Source: Lonsdalea britannica
GTDB lineage: Bacteria; Pseudomonadota; Gammaproteobacteria; Enterobacterales; Enterobacteriaceae
DNA: 64,000 nt
Reading direction: 5' to 3'
NCBI RefSeq assembly: GCF_002111595.1
Contig: NZ_LUTN01000002.1
Span: forward strand, 248,001 to 312,000
Shown: in pieces, positions 20,613 to 30,702 of the stretch
Layout of the letters: each line of letters opens with the position of its first letter
How positions within the stretch are numbered: the stretch's first letter is position 1
The notes under the pieces: generated by a model
What the model was told of the DNA's origin: nothing
What the model saw: only the letters and a program-made list of their open reading frames with translations
The model's database searches: none
Translations under genes and position numbers: made by a program

Positions 20613-21080
20613 CTATTGTCCGCAGCACTTTTTGTATTTTTTACCTGAGCCGCAGGGACAGGCTTCATTTCTGCCGGTCGACAGATGAACGCCGTCGACA
20701 TAGTACCAGCGATCGTGATGGCGAAGGAAGCGTGAGCGCTCTCTCATCAACACGTTGCGCTGAGGCGTGTCCTTGTCTGCATAGCGTGCCGCAAACTCGA
20801 CGAATCCCTCATCAGCCTCCTTTCCCTCACGCTTCGCCAATACGTTTAGACCCTGCCATTCGGTGTTGTTGCAGGTTGCCGCGATCTCTGTTCTGAAATT
20901 CTCGGCGAGGCACGAGGGGTGCCATGTGGCGATCAGGTAGTCGACGTTTTGCTGAACATAAGCGCTATAACGCGATCGCATCAAGGATTCAGGGGTGGGA
21001 GGAGTCTTTACACCGTTGATATAAGGCTCACAGCAGCGTGAAAAAGGTTGTTGATTGCCGCAAAAGCAACATTCGGACAC
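20613..21080 (-). CDS. ychJ: YchJ family protein with SEC-C zinc motif (UPF0225)
   Basis: A 155-residue protein (E. coli YchJ 152) of unknown function. It has two cysteine clusters: an N-terminal CCFCGNQQPFSRCC and a C-terminal SEC-C motif CPCGSGKKYKKCC, the same metal-binding tail as found in SecA. Between them lie LMRSRYSAYV and TWHPSC, typical of the family's NTF2-like domain. It keeps the E. coli order purU-ychJ-rssA and is divergent from rssA. Confidence 0.92.
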   Translation of the reverse strand: MSECCFCGNQQPFSRCCEPYINGVKTPPTPESLMRSRYSAYVQQNVDYLIATWHPSCLAENFRTEIAATCNNTEWQGLNVLAKREGKEADEGFVEFAARYADKDTPQRNVLMRERSRFLRHHDRWYYVDGVHLSTGRNEACPCGSGKKYKKCCGQ

Positions 21081-21208
21081 AATATCTACCTTAATAATTT
21101 TTTTATGAATTAAATAATTGAGACGTATCTTAAAAACGCTTCATATAGTACCCAGCGAGTTTGACGCATGGCAATGTAGTCTAGAATAAAGCAGGCAGGG
21201 GGGAAACC

Positions 21209-22113
21209 ATGCGTAAGGTCAAGGTCGGATTGGCTTTGGGGTCCGGTGCCGCAAAGGGATGGGCACATATTGGTGTCATTAAAGCGTTAAAGGAACTCGG
21301 CATTGAGCCTGAGATCGTCGCCGGATGTTCGGTCGGCTCGTTGGTCGGCGCTGCTTATGCGACCAACCAGTTGGACAGCATGGCCCGTTGGGTCGGTGGT
21401 TTTGGCTATTGGGATGTGATCCGATTGATGGATCTATCCTGGCGCGAGGGGGATTACTGCGGGGCGATCGCGTTTTCGAACAGGTTCGTCGGCTGTTGCG
21501 TACCCAGTGTATTGAAGATTGCGCGATCAAGTTTGGCGCGGTCGCCACCAATTTGAGTACAGGTCGTGAACTCTGGTTAACAGAAGGTGACCTACACCTG
21601 TCTATACGCGCTTCATGCAGTATGCCGGGATTGCTATCGCCGGTTGCGTTCAACGGCTACTGGCTGGTGGACGGCGCGGTCGTCAATCCTGTCCCCGTGT
21701 CATTAACGCGGGCGATGGGGGCAGATATCGTGATTGCCGTTGACTTACAGCATGATGCAAGTCTGAAAAGTCACGATTTGCTTTCAGTGAAACCGCCGCA
21801 ACCGGAGATGGATGTCGTGTCTGTGGGGGGATGGTCGCAGCGAATACGTGAACGACTTCATCTGGGAGGGCGACAGCCTGCGGAAGTCAGACCCACGGCG
21901 ATGGAGATTATGAGCACCTCAATTCAGGTGCTCGAGAACCGTCTGAAAATGAGTCGTATGGCCGGCGATCCGCCAGACGTGCTGATTCAACCCTACTGCC
22001 CGCAGATAGCGACGTTGGATTTTCATCGCGCGCAGGAAGCCATGGATGCGGGCAGACTGGCGGTGGAAAAACAACGAGAGATGTTATTGCCATTGGTTTA
22101 CCGGGCTACCTGA
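21209..22113 (+). pseudogene. rssA: RssA patatin-like phospholipase family protein, one frameshift as read
   Basis: A patatin-fold protein encoded upstream of rssB. The first frame begins MRKVKVGLALGSGAAKGWAH with the oxyanion GxGxxxG and the nucleophile elbow GCSVGSLVG. It loses the frame in a run of five G at 21448-21452, where six are expected (LSWREGGLLRGDRVF), and stops at 21556. The second frame runs to 22113 and holds the catalytic Asp in LVDGAVVNPVPVSLTRAMGA. Adding one G gives 906 nt, that is 301 residues, the E. coli length. Both catalytic residues are kept, so the break is probably a sequence error. The physiological role of RssA is not clear. Confidence 0.9.
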
Positions 22114-22185
22114 TCACCGTCGGGTAGCCTGAATTACAACATCAGCAAGATGAATATGAACAGACTGAGTTTTAAGGGGTAACTA

Positions 22186-23202
22186 ATGGCACGACCATTA
22201 ACGGGGAAAGAGATTTTAATCGTTGAGGATGAGGCTGTTTTCCGCTCTGTGCTAGCGGGTTATCTGACTTCACTGGGTGCCAACATCATTGAAGCGGACA
22301 ACGGCCAGAATGCCTTCGATATGATTACTCACCAACAGCCGGATTTGATCATCTGCGATTTGAATATGCCTACGATGGGTGGATTTGAGTTTGTCGATCG
22401 ATTTCGTCAGCAGAATACAGAAACGCCCATTCTGGTTATTTCGGCGACCAGTCATATGGCGGATGTGGCGAAAATATTACGGCTCGGCGTGCAGGATGTC
22501 CTGCTGAAACCGGTCAATGATTATAACCGATTACGTGAAACGGTAATGTCATGCCTCTATCCTGACATGTTTACTTCCCAAGTCAGTGAAGTCGACAAAT
22601 TAATGCAGGATATGGAATCGCTGAATCAATGCCCGGCCGATGTCAACAAGCTTCTCGAGCAATTACAGCCGCCCGTTAATCAAACGATTGCCCAGTGTCG
22701 TATTAATTATCGGCAGCTAACCGTTGCGGATCATCCAGGGTTGGTATTGGATATCGTGGCGTTATCGGAAGATGAACTGGCTTTTTACTGTCTGGATGTG
22801 ACACAGGCCGATCATAATAATGGTGTGGTGGCTGCATTGTTATTACGCGCATTATTCAATGGGCTGTTACGTGAGCACCTTACTAACCAGCAGCGGAAGC
22901 AACCTGAATTATCTATGTTGTTAAGACAAGTGAATCAATTGTTGCGCCATGCCGGGCTTAAAGGCGAGTTTCCATTATTGGTTGGGTATTACCATCACAG
23001 TGTAAAAAAACTGATTCTTATTTCTGCAGGATTACATGCGACGCTTAGCGTAAAAGAAAATCAGTTGATGCTGCACAGCGGTATTCCGCTGGGTGCAAAG
23101 GACAGCGCTTATCTCAATCAACTCGGCTATCAGTGCGAATCGTGGCAGTGTCAGATATGGGGAAGTGGTGGGCAGTTACGTTTAATGGTTTCTACGGATT
23201 AA
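22186..23202 (+). CDS. rssB: RssB (Hnr), adaptor for RpoS proteolysis
   Basis: A 338-residue response regulator (E. coli 337) that delivers sigma S to ClpXP. The receiver domain covers about residues 8-125, with the acidic pair Glu-Asp in LIVEDEAVFR, phospho-acceptor Asp58 in IICDLNMPTMGG, Ser/Thr in LVISATS and Lys in LLKPVND. The C-terminal half is a degenerate PP2C-like domain. It starts 72 bp after rssA, as in E. coli. Its activity should couple stress signals to RpoS level. Confidence 0.96.
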   Translation: MARPLTGKEILIVEDEAVFRSVLAGYLTSLGANIIEADNGQNAFDMITHQQPDLIICDLNMPTMGGFEFVDRFRQQNTETPILVISATSHMADVAKILRLGVQDVLLKPVNDYNRLRETVMSCLYPDMFTSQVSEVDKLMQDMESLNQCPADVNKLLEQLQPPVNQTIAQCRINYRQLTVADHPGLVLDIVALSEDELAFYCLDVTQADHNNGVVAALLLRALFNGLLREHLTNQQRKQPELSMLLRQVNQLLRHAGLKGEFPLLVGYYHHSVKKLILISAGLHATLSVKENQLMLHSGIPLGAKDSAYLNQLGYQCESWQCQIWGSGGQLRLMVSTD

Positions 23203-23406
23203 TCCGATGGTCACCGAGATAAGCATACTTCAACCTGTAGCGACGCATTGTGATTATTTGATTTTCTACAATTTGAGGGGTAATGCGCTTTCTTTTTCCG
23301 AGTATGAGTCAGTACCGGGCAATGCGTATCGGAACTGATATACTCAGTGCTTATGTTTAGAAGATAAATAAAGCTCATTATTTGAACGAAATATACGAGG
23401 TTGTTT

Positions 23407-24318
23407 ATGTCAGCTGTCAATAAAAAAGTAAAAAAAGCGGTCATTCCTGTGGCCGGGCTGGGTACGCGTATGCTGCCAGCCACTAAGGCTATTCCTAAGG
23501 AAATGTTACCGCTGGTTGATAAACCTTTAATTCAATACGTAGTCAATGAATGTATTGCGGCAGGCATTAACGAAATTATTCTGGTTACGCACTCCTCCAA
23601 AAACTCGATTGAAAACCACTTCGATACCAGCTTTGAACTTGAAGCTATGTTGGAAAAGCGCGTTAAGCGTCAGTTGTTGGATGAGGTTAAATCTATTTGT
23701 CCTGAGCATGTCACTATTATGCAGGTACGTCAGGGCGTCGCTAAAGGCCTGGGGCATGCCGTATTGTGTGCTTACCCGCTGGTAGGCGACGAACCCGTAG
23801 CGGTTATTTTGCCGGACGTGATTATCGATGAATACGAAAGTAACCTGAAGAAAGACAATTTGAGCGAAATGCTACAACGTTTCGAAGAAACAGGACACAG
23901 CCAGATTATGGTTGAGCCTGTTGAAGACGTCAGCAGCTATGGCGTTGTGGATTGTCAGGGAAGGGCGCTGAAGCCCGGTGATAGCGCACCAATGGTTGGC
24001 GTGGTTGAAAAACCTAAAGCGGATGAGGCGCCGTCTAATTTGGCCGTGGTGGGGCGGTATGTCCTTTCAGATCAAATCTGGGACTTCCTGAAGAAAACGC
24101 CTCCGGGTGCGGGTAACGAAATTCAGCTGACCGATGCTATCGCCATGTTGATGGATAAAGAGACCGTTGAGGCTTATCACCTCAAAGGTATCAGCCATGA
24201 CTGCGGTAATAAGCTGGGTTACATGTCAGCTTTCGTTGAATATGGGTTACGTCATAAAACGCTGGGTACAGAGTTCAACGAGTGGTTGAAAACTGCTGTT
24301 CAGGAAGAAAATAGCTAA
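23407..24318 (+). CDS. galU: UTP-glucose-1-phosphate uridylyltransferase
   Basis: A 303-residue enzyme (E. coli 302) that forms UDP-glucose for LPS core, osmoregulated glucans and trehalose. The nucleotidyltransferase signature is [21 protein letters not shown] near residue 10, given here in part, with metal/sugar site motifs in LPDVIIDEY and [13 protein letters not shown]. The start is the ATG at 23407, with ACGAGG six bases upstream; a TTG two codons earlier is in frame but unlikely. It follows rssB and is convergent with hns, as in E. coli. In plant pathogens galU is usually needed for full virulence. Confidence 0.97.
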   Translation: MSAVNKKVKKAVIPVAGLGTRMLPATKAIPKEMLPLVDKPLIQYVVNECIAAGINEIILVTHSSKNSIENHFDTSFELEAMLEKRVKRQLLDEVKSICPEHVTIMQVRQGVAKGLGHAVLCAYPLVGDEPVAVILPDVIIDEYESNLKKDNLSEMLQRFEETGHSQIMVEPVEDVSSYGVVDCQGRALKPGDSAPMVGVVEKPKADEAPSNLAVVGRYVLSDQIWDFLKKTPPGAGNEIQLTDAIAMLMDKETVEAYHLKGISHDCGNKLGYMSAFVEYGLRHKTLGTEFNEWLKTAVQEENS

Positions 24319-24329
24319 TTATTTTTAGC

Positions 24330-24349
24330 CCTCTGTGCAAGTACAGAGG
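24330..24349 (+). terminator. Hairpin after galU, probable terminator
   Basis: Stem CCTCTGT / ACAGAGG (24330-24336 and 24343-24349), 6-nt loop, followed by CTTTCACC. It is 11 bp after the galU stop. Confidence 0.6.
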
Positions 24350-24397
24350 CTTTCACCTTATCCCGCCCAGCGTAATTCTCCTGTCATCAAGATAAAA

Positions 24398-24425
24398 AAA
24401 TACCCCCTGCATGCAGGGGGTATTT
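24398..24425. terminator. Bidirectional terminator between galU and hns
   Basis: A perfect 28-bp palindrome around TGCATGCA with arms AAATACCCCC / GGGGGTATTT. On the minus strand it is followed by a run of seven T, so it should end hns transcription; it can also back up galU termination. Confidence 0.88.
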
Positions 24426-24450
24426 CATAAGAATTAATTATGTAATGCTA

Positions 24451-24858
24451 TTACAGCAGAAAGTCATCCAGAGATTTACCCTGTTCTTCGATAGCTTTTT
24501 TGATCACTGCCGGAGTGCGGCCCTGACCAGTCCAGGTTTTGACTTCGCCATTTTCATCAGTGTACTGGTATTTAGCAGGGCGAGCAGCGCGTTTGCTTTT
24601 ACCGGCAACTTTAGTAGAGCCTAAAGACTGAAGCAGTTCATTCGGATCGATACCGTCTGCAATTAACATATCGCGGTACTGCTGCAATTTGCGGGTACGT
24701 TCTTCAATTTCTGCCTGAGCTTGGCTTTCTTCTTCGCGGCGTTCATTAACCACGACTTCCAGTTTTTCCAGCATTTCTTCCAGCGTTTCCAGACTACATT
24801 CTCTTGCCTGGGCGCGCAGGGTACGGATGTTGTTTAGAATCTTTAGTGCTTCGCTCAT
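24451..24858 (-). CDS. hns: Nucleoid protein H-NS
   Basis: A 135-residue nucleoid-associated protein (E. coli 137) that silences AT-rich, often horizontally acquired, DNA. The N-terminal coiled coil (about residues 1-65, rich in E, R, L) mediates oligomerisation. A linker with [10 protein letters not shown] follows, and the C-terminal DNA-binding domain carries the hook motif [12 protein letters not shown] near residue 108. The long AT-rich upstream region would suit autoregulation. Convergent with galU, as in E. coli. Confidence 0.97.
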   Translation of the reverse strand: MSEALKILNNIRTLRAQARECSLETLEEMLEKLEVVVNERREEESQAQAEIEERTRKLQQYRDMLIADGIDPNELLQSLGSTKVAGKSKRAARPAKYQYTDENGEVKTWTGQGRTPAVIKKAIEEQGKSLDDFLL

Positions 24859-26036
24859 TGTATTAGTCTCAAAATATATTTAATTAGTGGCTGTACGAGA
24901 GATAATAGAGCGCTATTTTATTTTCTGCAATAGGTAGATTTGTATTATCCCCAAAAATAACAAATCTAATACAGTCATCACGTATCGGGTGACCGATATA
25001 AATCTTTCAGAATTGCTAATACATTTGGTTACGTCCTGCTGGATGAATTATGGTCCGACCTGTTGTCACGGTTTGTTTAGCCAACAATTAATCGCAATTT
25101 GTCCTGTTTAAACGGCTCAATTACTCGCGCTGTCTCCGCAGGGAATAGCGTAAATGCTGCTCGCCTAAAGTCTCTTTAGTGAGATTGTTACAATCAATTC
25201 CAAATCATGACGCGTGATGTAGAGATCCTCACTGTATTTGATATCGGTCGAATTTATTTTAAGGCTAACCAGAGCCCAAAGACTCGTTCTTCGCGTAAAT
25301 AAGCCAAGTGTTCCCAGAGAGAGGCTATTTACAATACAACGCAAAAGATTGCGCTATGGGCGCACTTCTTAGCCTGATGAACAACGTATCATGTGGATTA
25401 TGAAGGTCTATTTAAAACCGAATAAGAAAAGAACCTCTGACCAGAACTATTGACTCATAAATTATATGTTGGCATCTCGCCATCCTTCATTCGGAAGGTC
25501 GCCATACGGCGTTACCCTTAATTTATCCATATTATTTTCACGCCAAATGAGTCCGCAGGTTAACGGTTTTATAGCAAAAGGTATGAAATAATTGAGTAAC
25601 CCTAGGACATACTTACTTTTGTAACTATTGATATAAAGAAAATTTTATCCCGTCCACACTTTTCAGTTAAGTCATATTAATAAGCACCATGAATCTTTCG
25701 GCCTGACCGTTTCAACCTGAAATTGTGGTGTTTTTACTCCGTATTATGTTGGGGTGCATCACGTTACGTCGCGCATGTTAGTCGTGTTTCTGTGTTTAAA
25801 AGATTCACGCCTATGGCTAGGCATACACAAACGGCTCATCACGAACAACCACAGAATCTTAATTGGCGCAGGAGGGCGATACCTTCCCACTGATAAAAAA
25901 TAACGCGTCAACGCTTCTCCCAGGCATATCCTTCCCATCCGTAGCCTCAATACAACGCTGGCGCCGTGTTCTTGTGACGCCACGTTCTTTTAGCCCTGCA
26001 TGCAATGTCGGCTTATGTGCGGCTTTGCTGACGGTT
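24859..26036. other. Long non-coding gap between hns and adhE
   Basis: About 1.2 kb without a convincing gene. The right part next to hns is AT-rich and holds its promoter. In E. coli tdk lies here; I looked for its conserved N-terminus (a P-loop after MAQLYFYYSAMN) and found nothing like it. Short open frames at 25759-26099 on both strands lie over each other and show no family resemblance. Confidence 0.6.
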
Positions 26037-26042
26037 AATAAA

Positions 26043-26069
26043 AAACCCCGCGTCAACGACACGGGGTTT
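26043..26069 (-). terminator. Rho-independent terminator after adhE
   Basis: Stem AAACCCCG / CGGGGTTT (26043-26050 and 26062-26069), 11-nt loop, followed on the minus strand by TTTTTTATT. It lies about 30 bp after the adhE stop. Confidence 0.9.
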
Positions 26070-26100
26070 GGAGAGTCACAACAGTGGGTATTTAATTAAC

Positions 26101-28779
26101 TTACGATTTACCACTTTTGCGCTTTTTAGCGGGCGCTTTTGTTTGTTCAACGGCCGGGGCCGCGTCGTCTTGTTCTGAGAACGTGCGGCCATAATAACTA
26201 TCCAGCAGAATTTGCTTCACTTCGACAATCAGCGGGAAGCGTGGGTTTGCTCCAGTGCACTGGTCGTCCAGAGCATCTTCAGACAGCTTATCCACTTTGG
26301 CCAGGAAGTCAGCTTCCTGAACGCCCGCTTCACGAATAGAAGCAGGAATACCCAGCTCTTTCTTCAGCGACTCCAACCAGCCCAGCAGCTTCTCAATTTT
26401 CTGCGCCGTCCGGTCGCCTGCTGCGCTCAGACCCAGATGATCGGCAATCTCAGCATAGCGACGACGTGCCTGCGGGCGGTCATACTGACTGAACGCCGTC
26501 TGCTTGGTCGGTACGTCATTCGCGTTATAACGAATAACGTTGCAGATCAACAGGGCGTTGGCTAGGCCGTGTGGAATATGGAACTCTGACCCTAACTTAT
26601 GAGCCATGGAGTGGCATACGCCGAGGAAGGCGTTAGCAAATGCGATACCGGCGATAGTGGCGGCGTTATGCACACGCTCACGGGCAACCGGATTCTTGGC
26701 GCCTTCGTGGTAGCTTGCCGGCAGATTGTCTTTCAGCAGTTTCAATGCCTGCAAGGCCTGACCATCCGAGTATTCGTTAGCCAGTACGGAAACATAGGCT
26801 TCCAGCGCATGTGTTACCGCATCCAGACCGCCGAATGCACACAGCGATTTCGGCATATTCATCACAAGATTGGCATCGATGATGGCCATGTCCGGCGTCA
26901 ACGCATAGTCTGCCAGTGGGTATTTTTGACCTGTCGCATCGTCGATGACGACGGCGAACGGCGTCACTTCTGAACCGGTACCGGAAGTGGTCGTAATCGC
27001 CACCATCTTCGCTTTGACCCCCATTTTGGGGAATTTATAGATGCGTTTGCGAATATCCATAAAGCGCAGAGCCAGGTCCGCGAAGTGTGCGTCTGGATGT
27101 TCATATAGTACCCACATGATTTTCGCCGCATCCATCGGGGAACCCCCACCCAGCGCGATAATCACATCAGGATTGAATACGTTCATCTTCTCCACGCCGC
27201 GTCGTACAACGCTCAGGGTGGGGTCGGCTTCCACTTCAAAGAACACGTCCACTTCCATGCCATGGCGTTTCAGCACGCTGGTGACCTGATCGACGTAGCC
27301 ATTGTTGAACAAGAACGGGTCTGTGACGATGAAAGCGCGCTTGGCGCCTTCCGTCGCGATTTCTTCAAGCGCCAGCGGCAAAGCCCCCCGGCGGAAATAG
27401 ATAGATTTGGGAATTTTGTGCCACAACATATTTTCAGCTCGCTTCGCTACCGTTTTACGGTTGATCAGGTGTTTCGGCCCGACGTTTTCTGAAATCGAGT
27501 TACCGCCCCATGAGCCACAGCCCAGCGTCAATGACGGCGCCAGTTTGAAGTTGTACAAATCACCGATCCCGCCATGAGATGCCGGGGTGTTGATCAGAAT
27601 ACGCGAGGTCTTCATTTTGTCGCCGAAGGTATCAATGCGCGCTTTTTCGTTGTCCTGATCGGTATAAAGGCAGGAGGTATGGCCGATACCGCCCATCGCG
27701 ACCAGTTGCTCCGCTTTCGCTACCGCATCGTCAAAGTCTTTCGCGCGGTACATCGCCAGTGTCGGAGACAGTTTTTCGTGTGCAAACGGTTCAGATTCAT
27801 CAATTTTACTGACTTCGCCGATCAACACTTTGGTTTTTGCCGGCACGGTGATGCCAGCCAGTTTAGCGATATCTGCAGCTGGCTGACCGACGATTGCGGC
27901 GTTCAGCGCGCCGTTTTTCAACAGGACGCCCTGAACGGCCGTCAGCTCCTGACCTTGCAGTAAATAGCCCCCATGGGAGGCGAAACGTTCACGTACGGCG
28001 TCATAGACGTCATCCACGACGACGACGGACTGCTCCGACGCGCAAATCACACCGTTATCGAAGGTTTTGGACATGAGGATGGAAGCCACCGCACGTTTGA
28101 TATCCGCGGTTTCGTCAATTACGACCGGCGTATTGCCTGCGCCGACGCCGATAGCCGGTTTACCGGAACTGTAGGCTGCTTTCACCATGCCGGGACCGCC
28201 TGTCGCCAGGATCAGATTGATATCCGGATGGTGCATTAATTGATTAGACAGCTCGACGGAAGGCGCATCGATCCAGCCAATAATGTCTTTCGGCGCGCCC
28301 GCCGCAATGGCGGCTTGCAGCACGATATCCGCCGCTTTATTCGTGGCGTCTTTGGCGCGTGGGTGAGGGGAGAATATGATGCCGTTACGGGTTTTAAGAC
28401 TGATTAATGCTTTAAAAATCGCCGTGGAGGTCGGGTTGGTCGTGGGGACGATACCGCAGATTAGACCGATAGGTTCTGCAATGGTGATGGTACCGAAAGC
28501 ATCGTCGACGGACAGAACGCCACAGGTTTTTTCATCCTTGTAGGCATTGTAGATATATTCGGAGGCAAAATGGTTTTTAATCACTTTATCTTCGACAATC
28601 CCCATGCCTGATTCGGCAACGGCCATTTTCGCCAGAGGGATACGGGCATCTGCGGCAGCCAGAGCGGCAGCACGGAAAATGGTATCCACTTGCTCTTGTG
28701 AAAAGCTGGCAAACTTGCGCTGAGCGTGTTTTACACGTTCAACCAGTGCGTTAAGTTCTGCCACATTGGTTACGGCCAT
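26101..28779 (-). CDS. adhE: Bifunctional acetaldehyde-CoA/alcohol dehydrogenase AdhE
   Basis: An 892-residue fermentative enzyme (E. coli 891) that reduces acetyl-CoA to ethanol via acetaldehyde and assembles into spirosomes. The N-terminal aldehyde dehydrogenase domain (about 1-440) has the catalytic cysteine in DNGVICASEQS. The C-terminal iron-dependent alcohol dehydrogenase domain (about 450-870) has NAD motif GGGSPMDAAKIMW and metal-binding GGLDAVTHALEAYVS and HIPHGLANALL. ACAGGAGAT precedes the ATG. In E. coli it is induced under anaerobiosis and controlled by Cra, Fis and RNase III; a long upstream region is kept here. Confidence 0.98.
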   Translation of the reverse strand: MAVTNVAELNALVERVKHAQRKFASFSQEQVDTIFRAAALAAADARIPLAKMAVAESGMGIVEDKVIKNHFASEYIYNAYKDEKTCGVLSVDDAFGTITIAEPIGLICGIVPTTNPTSTAIFKALISLKTRNGIIFSPHPRAKDATNKAADIVLQAAIAAGAPKDIIGWIDAPSVELSNQLMHHPDINLILATGGPGMVKAAYSSGKPAIGVGAGNTPVVIDETADIKRAVASILMSKTFDNGVICASEQSVVVVDDVYDAVRERFASHGGYLLQGQELTAVQGVLLKNGALNAAIVGQPAADIAKLAGITVPAKTKVLIGEVSKIDESEPFAHEKLSPTLAMYRAKDFDDAVAKAEQLVAMGGIGHTSCLYTDQDNEKARIDTFGDKMKTSRILINTPASHGGIGDLYNFKLAPSLTLGCGSWGGNSISENVGPKHLINRKTVAKRAENMLWHKIPKSIYFRRGALPLALEEIATEGAKRAFIVTDPFLFNNGYVDQVTSVLKRHGMEVDVFFEVEADPTLSVVRRGVEKMNVFNPDVIIALGGGSPMDAAKIMWVLYEHPDAHFADLALRFMDIRKRIYKFPKMGVKAKMVAITTTSGTGSEVTPFAVVIDDATGQKYPLADYALTPDMAIIDANLVMNMPKSLCAFGGLDAVTHALEAYVSVLANEYSDGQALQALKLLKDNLPASYHEGAKNPVARERVHNAATIAGIAFANAFLGVCHSMAHKLGSEFHIPHGLANALLICNVIRYNANDVPTKQTAFSQYDRPQARRRYAEIADHLGLSAAGDRTAQKIEKLLGWLESLKKELGIPASIREAGVQEADFLAKVDKLSEDALDDQCTGANPRFPLIVEVKQILLDSYYGRTFSEQDDAAPAVEQTKAPAKKRKSGKS

Positions 28780-29319
28780 AATGATCTCCTGTAATTATTC
28801 AAACTCTTTCAGTCAATAGTTGCCGCTTAACGGGCAGTCACGTCTGTCGACATGCTGGTATTACGGGGGGCAATGCCGTGGCATCTGTCCGCGCCCCATT
28901 GACTCAAAGAGCTCGCGCTATACTCATTACCGAAGTCAACACGGGTCGTTGTTGGCTGCTGCTCTGCTACCCCCCATGGGGGGCTGAAGCCAAATACTTT
29001 TTTGGCTATTTATTCTGTGGGTCTCGTTTTAGCGATTGCGATCAGACTACAGGGTTATCAATCGTCTTTTTGTGATCCTGGTCCAATATTTTACCGGCTG
29101 ACTCCATTCAGCTTATTTTGATTGATAGTTAAAACCAATCAAAATCAGGTCATTTCGAAAAGTTAACGTTTTTGGTTGAAAAGTGTATTTACCTGTTTAT
29201 TTTACTTACATAGAAAAAAACAGAGGAATATTCGATTATCGAGAGGGACGTGTCGTCTTATTTTCATTACAATGCGCCCGTAATTCTCTTATCTTCCTGA
29301 AGACTGTCTGAGGTGCGGT
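28780..29319. other. Regulatory region between adhE and ychE
   Basis: About 540 bp between divergent genes. It should contain the adhE promoter and leader. A perfect 9-bp inverted repeat TTTTGATTG / CAATCAAAA lies at 29116-29124 and 29136-29144. No credible gene is seen. Confidence 0.55.
29116..29144. promoter_or_regulatory. Inverted repeat, possible operator, upstream of adhE and ychE
   Basis: TTTTGATTG, 11-nt spacer, CAATCAAAA, an exact palindrome in an AT-rich context and 176 bp upstream of ychE. There is no T tract typical of a terminator on either side. The binding protein is unknown. Confidence 0.45.
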
Positions 29320-29322
29320 GTG

Positions 29323-29964
29323 ATGCATTCTGTGCTGGATTTTTCCAGTTTTATAAAATTTTTCGTCGGCTTATTCGCCCTCGTTAACCCTATCGGCGTT
29401 TTACCCGTATTTATAGGGATGACCAGTTATCAGGATAATAATGAACGAGACAGAACGAATTTAACGGCGAATGTTTCCGTTGTTCTTATTCTCTGGGTCT
29501 CCTTATTTTTCGGTGATGGCATTCTGCGGTTGTTCGGTATTTCCATTGATTCATTTCGTATCGCCGGGGGCATTCTGGTGATGACGATCGCGATGTCGAT
29601 GATTGGCGGTAAGCTGGGTGAGCATAAACAGAATAAGCAGGAAAAAACGGAAAACGCCAACCGCGAAAGCGTTGGGGTCGTCCCTTTGGCGCTACCGCTC
29701 ATGGCGGGACCCGGTGCTATCAGCTCCACCATTGTATGGAGCTCTCGATATCATGGTTGGCCCAACCTGGTTGGGTTGTCATTAACCATCGCCCTGTTTT
29801 CATTTTGTTGTTGGCTATTATTTCGTGCCGCCCCAATGCTTGTCCGGCTACTGGGGCAAACCGGTATTAACGTCGTCACTCGTATCATGGGCTTATTACT
29901 GATGTCGCTCGGTATCGAATTTATTGTGACCGGCCTGAGATCGACGTTCCCCGGATTGTTATAA
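29323..29964 (+). CDS. ychE: MarC family inner-membrane protein YchE
   Basis: A 213-residue UPF0056/MarC membrane protein with about six hydrophobic segments. Family motifs are LFALVNPIGVLPVFIGMT near residue 18, LFGISIDSFRIAGGILV and GVVPLALPLMAGPGAISS near 120. Its function is unknown; the older claim that MarC affects antibiotic resistance was not upheld. GAGG at 29310-29313 suits the ATG at 29323; a GTG at 29320 is also possible. It keeps the order adhE-ychE-oppA. Confidence 0.92.
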   Translation: MHSVLDFSSFIKFFVGLFALVNPIGVLPVFIGMTSYQDNNERDRTNLTANVSVVLILWVSLFFGDGILRLFGISIDSFRIAGGILVMTIAMSMIGGKLGEHKQNKQEKTENANRESVGVVPLALPLMAGPGAISSTIVWSSRYHGWPNLVGLSLTIALFSFCCWLLFRAAPMLVRLLGQTGINVVTRIMGLLLMSLGIEFIVTGLRSTFPGLL

Positions 29965-30003
29965 GCGCCGTTTCTATTATCTGATTATTCGATCACTGGA
30001 CTT

Positions 30004-30031
30004 ACCGGCTGTCGCCCATGCGTCAGCCGGT
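30004..30031 (+). terminator. Rho-independent terminator after ychE
   Basis: Stem ACCGGCTG / CAGCCGGT (30004-30011 and 30024-30031), 12-nt loop, followed by TTTTTATAT, 40 bp after the ychE stop. Confidence 0.88.
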
Positions 30032-30702
30032 TTTTTATATAAAAAATATTGATGGTTTATTGAGGCGGAGCGAAACAAATAACGGCATGGATCTTGATGT
30101 TAGCGTGCGAGGTTGAGACCGCGCACTCTGTTTTTTGTGATTATCCCCACAGTCATTGACGAATGATTATCAAAAGTGACACGCTGAGCTCTGTAGGAGC
30201 AAATGCGTGAATCAGTAATAACAACTTCTTATGGTAGGTTGATATCCTGTTTTACATAAAAAATAACCTACATAACGCTATAATTTTAATGTGATGACGG
30301 AAGGCTTTGTTCATATTTTCCGCAGAGTTTTCTCACAATAGAAAATTAAGTAACAGCACGTGAATTCTATTGGCGTAGCGTCATTCTTTTGCTAGCGTCG
30401 GCTTGATTAGGTGTTTAATCATTACTAAAGGTAAGTTAATTTAAACTTACCATGCCGTTTCTCTTCAGCCATTTTTCTCAGGGGATAGCGAGACGCTGCG
30501 TTTCTCTGTAAACGGCGAGGTTAGGGTAGACGCATGACTGAGACTCGATGAGCCTGATTTCATTGCTGGGGAACGCATTGTGTTCCTTAATGATGAAAAC
30601 GATAGGGGCAGCACGTGGCGACCATCAGACTCGTTCCCTGAAAGCGCCGCGTGGTGGGTCGACGTCGTGCAATAAAAAAGCACAACAGGAGCATAATCAA
30701 CA
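30032..30702. other. Long leader region of the opp operon
   Basis: About 670 bp before oppA. A TATAAT lies at 30279-30284, but its best -35 is too far away, so I do not fix a promoter. In E. coli and Salmonella the oppA leader is a target of GcvB and is regulated by Lrp; the length here would allow such control. AACAGGAG at 30685-30692 is the oppA ribosome site. The small open frame at 30548-30739 runs into oppA and is not convincing. Confidence 0.5.

Noticed and set aside
25759..26099. Three short open frames on both strands before the adhE terminator
   Set aside because: They overlap one another, lack ribosome sites and one contains the adhE terminator.
24859..26100. Remnant of tdk
   Set aside because: Expected from E. 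coli gene order, but no thymidine-kinase-like segment could be read in any frame.
28878..29075. 65-codon open frame between adhE and ychE
   Set aside because: Starts inside the expected adhE promoter region and shows no family signature.
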